39,113 nucleotides of DNA from Bacteroidota bacterium (GTDB taxonomy: Bacteria; Bacteroidota; Bacteroidia; Flavobacteriales; Flavobacteriaceae): NCBI GenBank assembly GCA_024278565.1, contig JAJRSY010000333.1:1-39113 (forward strand), given 5' to 3'. The notes beneath the pieces were generated by a model. The model saw nothing but the letters and a program-made list of their open reading frames with translations, made no database searches and was not told where the DNA came from. Each line of letters begins with the position of its first letter. Position 1 is the stretch's first letter. The position numbers and the translations under genes were made by a program. This document shows positions 33,277 to 39,113 of this stretch, one piece after another.

Positions 33277-33720
33277 ATGAAAGAACATAAGCACAAAGAT
33301 GTATTTAAACAAGGTGCCATCACACCCGTATTTATAGGAGATTGCATTGCGAAACACCAATCTAAAACGACCGTGGGCGCCCATAACATATTTTTGGGGC
33401 AGGTTCGTGCAGACAAGATTGACGGTAAAACCGTTTCAACCATAGAATATACGGCCTATGATGATATGGCAAATAAAAAATTCAATGCTATTCGAGAAGC
33501 AGCTTTTACAAAATTCAATTTAACATGTATGCATATTTACCATAGTTTGGGCAAAGTACGTATTGGCGAAATATGCTTGTTCGTCTTTGTGTCCTCACCT
33601 CGGCGAAAAGAAGTGTTTGAAGCCCTGGAATTTGTTGTCGAGGAAATAAAGGCGACCGTACCCGTTTTTGGAAAGGAAATTTTTGAAGACACCTCGCACC
33701 GATGGAAAGTGAATTCTTAA
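33277..33720 (+). CDS. moaE: Molybdopterin synthase catalytic subunit MoaE
   Basis: 147 residues. VGAHNIFLGQVRADKIDGKTV, IEYTAYDDMA, IYHSLGKVRIGEICLFVFVSSPRR and VEEIKATVPVFGKEIFED match MoaE. It converts cyclic pyranopterin monophosphate to molybdopterin with sulfur from MoaD; the catalytic lysine lies in the EEIKATVPVFGKE segment. The 163-bp gap after moaD holds only a 35-codon frame (33183-33290) that runs into moaE and is not supported. Confidence 0.93.
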   Translation: MKEHKHKDVFKQGAITPVFIGDCIAKHQSKTTVGAHNIFLGQVRADKIDGKTVSTIEYTAYDDMANKKFNAIREAAFTKFNLTCMHIYHSLGKVRIGEICLFVFVSSPRRKEVFEALEFVVEEIKATVPVFGKEIFEDTSHRWKVNS

Positions 33721-33793
33721 AATATATCCGCCGGTTTAATAATAAACCCTCGGTTAAACATAGTTGAACAATTATACGAACCAAAGTACAACA

Positions 33794-34708
33794 ATGATCA
33801 ACATAACACATAAAACAAATACCCTGAGAACCGCAACCGCCCAAGCGATACTAAAGGTGGGCAAACCCGAGACCATAGTTGCGATCCAAAATAATACCGT
33901 TCCTAAAGGTGATGTCTTTGCAATGAGCAAAGCTGCCGGGTTGCTCGGTGTAAAAAAAACCCCGGACATACTGCCGGACTGTCACCCACTACCCATAGAA
34001 TATACAGGTATCGAGTACAAGATCACCAAGTTAGAAATCACGGTCCTCTGTACGGTCAAGACCATTTACAAGACAGGTGTCGAGGTCGAGGCCATGCACG
34101 GGGCAAGTGTGGTGGCCTTGAACATGTACGATATGTTAAAGCCCATAGACAAAGGTATTGAGATCCATCATATTAAATTATTGGAAAAAAAAGGAGGAAA
34201 ATCTGATTTTAAGGATACGTTCCGAAAAGATATTACAGCAGCTGTTGTTGTATGTTCAGATAGCATTTCCGCAGGCCAAAAAGAAGATAGGGCAGGAAAA
34301 AAAATCATTGAAAAGCTTAAAGAGAGTGATGTCGTTATTTCTGAATACTGTATTATTCCCGATGAAACGGAAATCATACGATCCAAGGTAATGGCATACC
34401 AACAAGAGGGCATAGATCTTATAATTTTCACAGGGGGAACAGGCTTATCAAAACGCGATGTCACCACTGAAGCCCTCGAACCACTATTGGACAGAAGAAT
34501 ACCGGGAATCGAAGAGGCCATTCGCAGTTACGGACAAAACAGAACACCGTACTCAATGCTGTCAAGGAGCATTGCCGGAACATTTAAGGGTAGTCTGGTT
34601 TTGGCATTGCCAGGCTCCACCAACGGGGCAAAAGAATCTATGGATGCCATTTTTCCGGCGATATTGCACATTTTTAGAATATTCAAAGGCGCAAGACACG
34701 ACTCATGA
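33794..34708 (+). CDS. moaCB: Bifunctional MoaC-MoaB(MogA-like) fusion
   Basis: 304 residues from ATG 33794. Residues about 1-150 are MoaC, which makes cyclic pyranopterin monophosphate: KGDVFAMSKAAGLLGVKKT, DCHPLPIEYTGIEY, GVEVEAMHGASVVALNMYDMLK with the catalytic KxxxK region. Residues about 160-300 are a MoaB/MogA domain that adenylylates molybdopterin: AAVVVCSDSISAGQKEDRAG, IIFTGGTGLSKRDVT, LPGSTNGAKESMDA. The fusion is known from Bacteroidetes and puts two non-consecutive steps on one chain. Its last 4 bases overlap the moaA start. Confidence 0.93.
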   Translation: MINITHKTNTLRTATAQAILKVGKPETIVAIQNNTVPKGDVFAMSKAAGLLGVKKTPDILPDCHPLPIEYTGIEYKITKLEITVLCTVKTIYKTGVEVEAMHGASVVALNMYDMLKPIDKGIEIHHIKLLEKKGGKSDFKDTFRKDITAAVVVCSDSISAGQKEDRAGKKIIEKLKESDVVISEYCIIPDETEIIRSKVMAYQQEGIDLIIFTGGTGLSKRDVTTEALEPLLDRRIPGIEEAIRSYGQNRTPYSMLSRSIAGTFKGSLVLALPGSTNGAKESMDAIFPAILHIFRIFKGARHDS

Positions 34709-35712
34709 ACAAAGAACAACATCTATTGACCGATACTTTTGGAAGACAACATAACTATCTTCGTATCTCACTTACCGAGCGCTGTAATTTACGCTGCACC
34801 TATTGTATGCCCGAGGAAGGGATTGCACTTTCACCCAAATCGCACATTATGTCGTTCGATGAGGTTTACAGCATCGCAAAAATATTTGTGGACCACGGGG
34901 TCACCAAAATAAGGCTTACCGGTGGTGAGCCTATGGTCCGCAAAGATATTCCCGTGATTTTAAAACAATTGGCATCTTTGCCCGTTGAACTGTCACTTTC
35001 TACCAACGGAATCAATATTGATAGGTTTATCGATACTCTTAAGGCAAACGATATTCACAATATAAACGTGAGCTTAGACTCTTTGGATGCTGAAAAATTT
35101 CATCAAATTACCCGAAGAAATTATTTTGAAAAAGTATATAACAACATTTTGCTCTTGGCAACCAATGGGTTTAAGGTGAAGATAAATACCGTTTTGATAA
35201 AAAATTTCAATGACAATGAAATAGTCGATTTCATCGAGCTTACCAAAAATATTCCCGTCACCATTAGATTTATCGAGTTCATGCCATTTGATGGCAATAA
35301 GTGGGACTTAAAGAGAATGATCTCTTATCAAGAGATCATGAACACCGTTTATAGGGTTTTTTCGCAAAATCGTGTCCATCGCTTGTTGGACGCTCCCAAT
35401 GACACCTCTAAAAATTACAAAATAGAAGGCTATAAGGGCAGCTTTGCCGTTATCAGTTCAGTTACCTCCCCGTTTTGTGGCTCCTGTAACAGATTGCGGT
35501 TAACGGCCAACGGCCAACTCAAAAATTGTCTGTTCTCGGCCTCGGAATCTGATTTGCTCACCGCCCTTCGCAAAGGGGAAAATATAGAACCCGTCATACA
35601 AAAAGCAGTACAGGGCAAACTTGGAATACGGGGTGGAATGGATACTTTAGAGAAATTAAAGACACCTCGCTTGCACACAAAGAACAGAAGTATGACCACC
35701 ATCGGGGGCTGA
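34705..35712 (+). CDS. moaA: GTP 3',8-cyclase MoaA
   Basis: 335 residues. Radical SAM enzyme that starts molybdenum cofactor synthesis from GTP. N-terminal [4Fe-4S] ligands C27, C31, C34 (CNLRCTYC), TGGEPMVRKD, and the C-terminal cluster C258, C261, C275 (CGSCN...NC). It ends with the conserved Gly-Gly (MTTIGG), which acts in the reaction. Its ATG overlaps the moaCB stop by 4 bases. Last gene of the Moco operon; it converges with the next gene, only 12 bp apart. Confidence 0.96.
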   Translation: MNKEQHLLTDTFGRQHNYLRISLTERCNLRCTYCMPEEGIALSPKSHIMSFDEVYSIAKIFVDHGVTKIRLTGGEPMVRKDIPVILKQLASLPVELSLSTNGINIDRFIDTLKANDIHNINVSLDSLDAEKFHQITRRNYFEKVYNNILLLATNGFKVKINTVLIKNFNDNEIVDFIELTKNIPVTIRFIEFMPFDGNKWDLKRMISYQEIMNTVYRVFSQNRVHRLLDAPNDTSKNYKIEGYKGSFAVISSVTSPFCGSCNRLRLTANGQLKNCLFSASESDLLTALRKGENIEPVIQKAVQGKLGIRGGMDTLEKLKTPRLHTKNRSMTTIGG

Positions 35713-35724
35713 ACCTATCTGCCC

Positions 35725-36933
35725 TTACCGCAATGGCCTCAAATTAATTGCCAACATAAACAGTAAGCTCAAAGGAACCGCCATACTGGCAAGGGCCAAT
35801 ATTTCAAAATACCCTTCCAAAAGAGGGGCTTTTTGCCAAGCCATTATTCCTTTATAGAAAATTAAGCCCTCAGTAGCGATAAAACCTAATATGTAGACGA
35901 AATATACCTTTTTGGGTAATTGTAACAACTTGTAATATTCCAAAAACAAAAATAACCCGAGGGTCGTTACACCCAAAAATGTCCAATGCAAATACCCAAT
36001 AACAAAATCGGTTATGGTGGCCGCCAAATTTGAAAAATAAGGAATTGCCGATAGCAATTGAAGCGTCATTTTCATTGCTAAAATAATGGTCGTGGTCAGT
36101 AGTATGCTCTTTTGGAACGGAGAAAAAACATCAGATAGCATTATTCTCGATTTTGAAAATGCCTTAAGAAGAATTACGAAGGCCATAATTTGGAGCACTG
36201 CGCCCATTGCCCCCAAAATAAACAATACTTCGGAAGGCTTTGTCCATAAGGTAGACAAAAAAAAAGTAAGTACGGCCCCTAAGTTCATACTCCAAAAAAA
36301 ATGTTTGAACGACCTCTTGGGGATTTGAACATTGTTTTCTTCCAGCGTATAGAACAATATTCCCAGAAGTGCTAGAATCATCCATCCATTGTATTGAAAA
36401 TGCAGATAAAAATAGATGGCCAGTCGATACCAGACTGACTCTGGCCCAAGGGTGGCCGTGACCCCGCCGAGTACCCACGGCCCCAAACTCGACAAAACCA
36501 TATACCACAAAGCAAACTTTACACACCTATAAGAACAGGTATTCTTATATGATGCAGGAACATTATTAATAAAAAACCAAGTAAACCAATACGATGCAAA
36601 CAAAAACAGGGTGGAAAAAATAATTGAAAAAAGGGCATAGCCCTGAAATGGGAAACTCAATAGCATACCCACCAACGTAAACTGGGTAAACCAAAAAAGA
36701 ATACGGTATTCCTTATCTCGGCCTTGCTTGTTCAAGTATAGCATATAGAGTAATGTGGTCAATGCCATATACACCCAGCCCAATAAGGCAATATGCGAAT
36801 GTGCATGAACGATATACCGATAATCCGCAGGTATTTTCACCGAAATATAGAACCTTAAAACAGTGCCCAATACCGCAGCAAACAAAAAGTAAGCCAACGC
36901 CAGCTTGGCATGGTTTTTTAAATTGAACATCAT
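35725..36933 (-). CDS. Polytopic membrane protein with histidine cluster, distantly oxidase-I-like
   Basis: 402 residues from ATG 36933 (MMFNLKNHAKLALAYFLFAA); an upstream TTG at 36984 is disfavoured. About twelve membrane helices. Helix 2 begins VHAHSHIALLGWVY (H43, H45, H47), and later helices contain HFQYNGWMILALLG and GYLHWTFLGVTTLGLF. The pattern recalls haem-binding helices of haem-copper oxidase subunit I and NnrS-like proteins, but the full CuB set is not seen. I do not assign a function. Its place between Moco genes and a cysteine-rich protein in a nitrate/oxygen-limitation island suggests a haem membrane protein linked to nitrogen oxide metabolism. Confidence 0.7.
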   Translation of the reverse strand: MMFNLKNHAKLALAYFLFAAVLGTVLRFYISVKIPADYRYIVHAHSHIALLGWVYMALTTLLYMLYLNKQGRDKEYRILFWFTQFTLVGMLLSFPFQGYALFSIIFSTLFLFASYWFTWFFINNVPASYKNTCSYRCVKFALWYMVLSSLGPWVLGGVTATLGPESVWYRLAIYFYLHFQYNGWMILALLGILFYTLEENNVQIPKRSFKHFFWSMNLGAVLTFFLSTLWTKPSEVLFILGAMGAVLQIMAFVILLKAFSKSRIMLSDVFSPFQKSILLTTTIILAMKMTLQLLSAIPYFSNLAATITDFVIGYLHWTFLGVTTLGLFLFLEYYKLLQLPKKVYFVYILGFIATEGLIFYKGIMAWQKAPLLEGYFEILALASMAVPLSLLFMLAINLRPLR

Positions 36934-37079
36934 ATAAATGTTTTTTAGAAAGCCAATTGGGTATTTAATGTGATTAACTGACAAATATCATATTTTTAGA
37001 TCTTATTATTTAGGAAAATTTGTCGTTACCGAACATTTTTCACTTATAAAATTGTTGTTTACCTTAAATAAATTGTGTT

Positions 37080-38876
37080 ATGACAAATACCCATTCGTTC
37101 CATATTCCCGTAATGGGAATTGGCTTCACCATTGATTCTCCTTTAAAAGTCTCACAGTTTGGCATCGACTCTGTCATTTCATTGGTAGATGATATTCTCT
37201 TGGAGAAGCTAAGAAAAATGTATTGCGAGAAATTTGAGCAACCTTACACTGAGATCACTAATAAAATGGCAGATTTCAGAGCAAAAAGAATTACTTCCTA
37301 TCTCGATCTTGTTCATGGTATTGCCAAAGAAAAATTTGAAGAACTTAAGAACATCACCATTGAATCTGGTGTTGACATAAAGAAATATTTTTCAATGTTA
37401 CCGGATACGTCTTCGTTAAAGCAAGAATTCAACCACCTTACCAAAGACTATTTCAATGTAGAGGAAATCAAAACTTGGGCAAAAGAAAATTTGACCATGG
37501 GCAGTATCGATGTAAATATCATGACCAAGGTCGATAAGGACAATTACGTGAAAAAAGAAAAGCTTCTCCCCGAGTACAATGATGCGCACGCCGCACTAAG
37601 GGGTTACGCAAACAGTGGCCTTGGGTCGTCGTTAATTCTTTCTGCTGGCATGAACCCTAGGCTCTATAGTTATATGGAGCAGTTCGATGATTTTTACCCT
37701 GATGAAAATGGATCTATAAAAAAGAAGATAGTATTGAAGGTCAGTGATTATAGGTCGGCTTTGATACAAGGAAAATTCTTGGCAAAAAAAGGACTATGGG
37801 TTTCAGAGTACCGCATTGAATCAGGGCTAAATTGTGGCGGACATGCATTTGCCACCGAAGGGTATCTTATGGGTCCGATCCTAAATCAGTTTAAAGAAAA
37901 CAAAGAAGAATTGAAGCAAACGGTACATGAGATCTTATCGAAGGCCTTGGTCAATAAAAACCGTATCGTTCCAAAAACCACATTGCCCTTAAAATTAACG
38001 GCGCAGGGTGGCGTTGGCACAACAGAAGAACACAATTTTCTATTGGATCATTACAAGATGGATTCTGTAGGTTGGGGCACCCCCTTTCTTTTGGTTTCAG
38101 AAGCTACCACAGTTGATGGTGCTACAGTGAAAAGTCTGGTAAAAGCTAAAGAAGATGACCTGTACCTTAGTAATATTTCCCCACTGGGCATTCCTTTTCA
38201 TAGTTTAAAGGGAAATACCAAGGATATGGAAAAATCAAAGCGAATGGCAAAAGGCACCCCTGGAAGCTCTTGTCCGAAAAAGTTCGTGTCACTGAACAAA
38301 GAATTTTTAGATACGGGTCTCTGCACCGCATCAAGACAGTACCAGTATTTGAAAATAAAAGAATTGGATCAGCAAGGGCTCTCTGAAGAGGATTACAATT
38401 ACCACTACAACAAAATAACCGAAAAATCATGTACCTGTGTCGGTTTGGGCACATCTGCCCTACTTGTATATGGGTTGGATACAAAAACCGAAGGTGAAGG
38501 TGTTTCAGTATGCCCAGGGCCCAATTTAGCTTATTTCTCCAAAATACTGGGGTTAAGTGAAATGGTAGATCATATTTACGGTAGAACCAATGTGATAACA
38601 AGAACTGACCGTCCGAATATGTTTGTCAAAGAGCTTCATATTTATCTAGAATACCTTAAAGAACGTATTACCGAAAACATTATCGATACGACAGATAAGC
38701 AACGAAAATATTTATTGTCCTTTGCCAATAATTTGAATGAAGGCATAAGCTATTACCAAGAATTGTTCACTAAACAAAAAGAAGGTTTTATGGCGACCAA
38801 AGACCAAGTTTTCAGTGAATTGAACGAAGGAAAGCAGACTTTAAACAAAATGGTACGGGAAATAGAAATATTATAA
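37080..38876 (+). CDS. Conserved protein of unknown function, FMN-type TIM barrel with cysteine motifs
   Basis: 598 residues. Likely a TIM barrel: PVMGIGFTIDSPLKVSQFGI at the start, GYANSGLGSSLILSAGMNP at 175-192, KVSDYRSALIQGKFLAKKGL at 220-239, KLTAQGGVGTTEEHNFLL at 305-322 and DSVGWGTPFLLVSEAT at 328-343. These resemble the glycine-rich phosphate-binding and substrate loops of nitronate monooxygenase/FabK-like flavoproteins. Cysteines are C49, C252 (GLNCGGHAF), C398, C415, C451 and C453 (CTCVGLG) and C478 (VCPGPN), enough for an Fe-S cluster. The C-terminal 100 residues are helical. I do not recognise a named enzyme. It has its own upstream region, divergent from the membrane protein gene. 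Confidence 0.7.
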   Translation: MTNTHSFHIPVMGIGFTIDSPLKVSQFGIDSVISLVDDILLEKLRKMYCEKFEQPYTEITNKMADFRAKRITSYLDLVHGIAKEKFEELKNITIESGVDIKKYFSMLPDTSSLKQEFNHLTKDYFNVEEIKTWAKENLTMGSIDVNIMTKVDKDNYVKKEKLLPEYNDAHAALRGYANSGLGSSLILSAGMNPRLYSYMEQFDDFYPDENGSIKKKIVLKVSDYRSALIQGKFLAKKGLWVSEYRIESGLNCGGHAFATEGYLMGPILNQFKENKEELKQTVHEILSKALVNKNRIVPKTTLPLKLTAQGGVGTTEEHNFLLDHYKMDSVGWGTPFLLVSEATTVDGATVKSLVKAKEDDLYLSNISPLGIPFHSLKGNTKDMEKSKRMAKGTPGSSCPKKFVSLNKEFLDTGLCTASRQYQYLKIKELDQQGLSEEDYNYHYNKITEKSCTCVGLGTSALLVYGLDTKTEGEGVSVCPGPNLAYFSKILGLSEMVDHIYGRTNVITRTDRPNMFVKELHIYLEYLKERITENIIDTTDKQRKYLLSFANNLNEGISYYQELFTKQKEGFMATKDQVFSELNEGKQTLNKMVREIEIL

Positions 38877-38932
38877 TCGGTTTCTCCGGCACTGCTAATT
38901 TACTACTGCCTGTCACATTTGTTAGTGAAACT

Positions 38933-38950
38933 CTCCCGATGAGTCGGGAG
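38933..38950 (+). terminator. Hairpin after the TIM-barrel gene
   Basis: CTCCCGA (38933-38939) pairs with TCGGGAG (38944-38950) across a 4-base loop, 57 bp after the stop codon. There is no T run behind it, so termination is uncertain; it is also of the CCCGA/TCGGG repeat class seen at 3209-3275. Confidence 0.4.
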
Positions 38951-38976
38951 TTAGTTGAACCTGCCTCGTCCGGGTC

Positions 38977-39113
38977 ACGTCCTGAAATAGGTTGACTAAA
39001 AAACGAATAAAAAGTCAACTTAAAACAGGACAAAATGAAAACAAAAGAAACGCTAAGTGAACAGAGTAAACGTAGAATAGTATCGGAAGTTCTATCGGGA
39101 AAATATACCAAAG
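38977..39113 (+). mobile_element. IS3-type insertion sequence, left end
   Basis: Around 38978 begins a left end of the type found in Bacteroidetes IS3 elements (gtcctgaaataggttgact). The leader before the transposase contains two nested inverted repeats: GTCCTG (38979-38984) with CAGGAC (39026-39031), and GTTGACT (38991-38997) with AGTCAAC (39013-39019). The element continues past the window. Confidence 0.7.
39035..39113 (+). CDS. IS3-family transposase OrfA, N-terminal fragment (cut by window edge)
   Basis: The 26 codons present start MKTKETLSEQSKRRIVSEVL and end SGKYTK, the first helix and turn of the HTH of IS3-family OrfA proteins. OrfB would follow with a -1 frameshift. The gene is cut by the end of the window, so nothing can be said of its integrity. 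Confidence 0.75.
   Translation, partial: MKTKETLSEQSKRRIVSEVLSGKYTK

Noticed and set aside
33183-33290. 35-codon frame between moaD and moaE
   Set aside because: Overlaps the moaE start, no recognisable family, composition like the gap around it.
1-39113. tRNA or rRNA genes
   Set aside because: No cloverleaf-like segments with T-loop consensus and no rRNA stretches were noticed on either strand by eye; a tRNA search program was not available.

Overview
The window reads as chromosome of a marine-type member of the Flavobacteriaceae (Bacteroidetes). Reasons: moderately AT-rich DNA; AT-rich rather than strong Shine-Dalgarno leaders; -7 elements of the Bacteroidetes type TAnnTTTG; a fused CcoN-CcoO oxidase; extended Tat leaders; and small GC-rich palindromes of the CCTGCC/GGCAGG type in many gaps. 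This assignment is inferred from gene content and style, not from a 16S gene.

Left end (1-4010), accessory: a BRO-domain protein and a SWIM zinc-finger protein lie between two copies of a MITE-like element with 26-bp terminal inverted repeats. The SWIM gene carries a 21-bp palindromic repeat inserted in frame. A decayed four-helix-bundle (23S rRNA intervening-sequence type) gene follows. Then comes the histidine utilisation set hutI-hutU-hutG (4007-8527; hutH is not here), a small lysine-rich ORF, and a leftward universal stress protein.

Middle (10286-20429), microaerobic respiration: a Crp/Fnr regulator is transcribed away from a cbb3 oxidase cluster, ccoI - (DoxX-like pseudogene) - ccoS - ccoNO - ccoQ - ccoP - ccoG - ccoH - TauE/SafE-like protein. 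An Fnr-like box lies in the divergent promoter region. After a repeat-filled gap come a CoA-transferase, deoC, deoD and a group III truncated haemoglobin (20838-23891).

Right half, nitrate respiration: a leftward nap operon (30259 to 23908) runs napD - napA - tetrahaem NapB-like protein - tetrahaem lipoprotein - four-cluster Fe-S protein - NrfD-like quinol oxidase subunit. It contains no napC, napG or napH. A perfect 22-bp inverted repeat lies just upstream of napD, then an AT-rich gap with an IS30 remnant. Rightward molybdenum cofactor genes follow (moeA, ModE-like, moaD, moaE, moaC-moaB fusion, moaA), which would supply the cofactor for NapA. Next are a leftward polytopic membrane protein with a histidine cluster and a 598-residue cysteine-containing protein of unknown function that looks like an FMN-type TIM barrel. 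The window ends in the first 26 codons of an IS3-type transposase.

Taken together, 10-39 kb is an oxygen-limitation island: an Fnr-type regulator, a high-affinity oxidase, periplasmic nitrate reduction with a non-standard electron input, cofactor synthesis, and a globin that may handle reactive nitrogen by-products.
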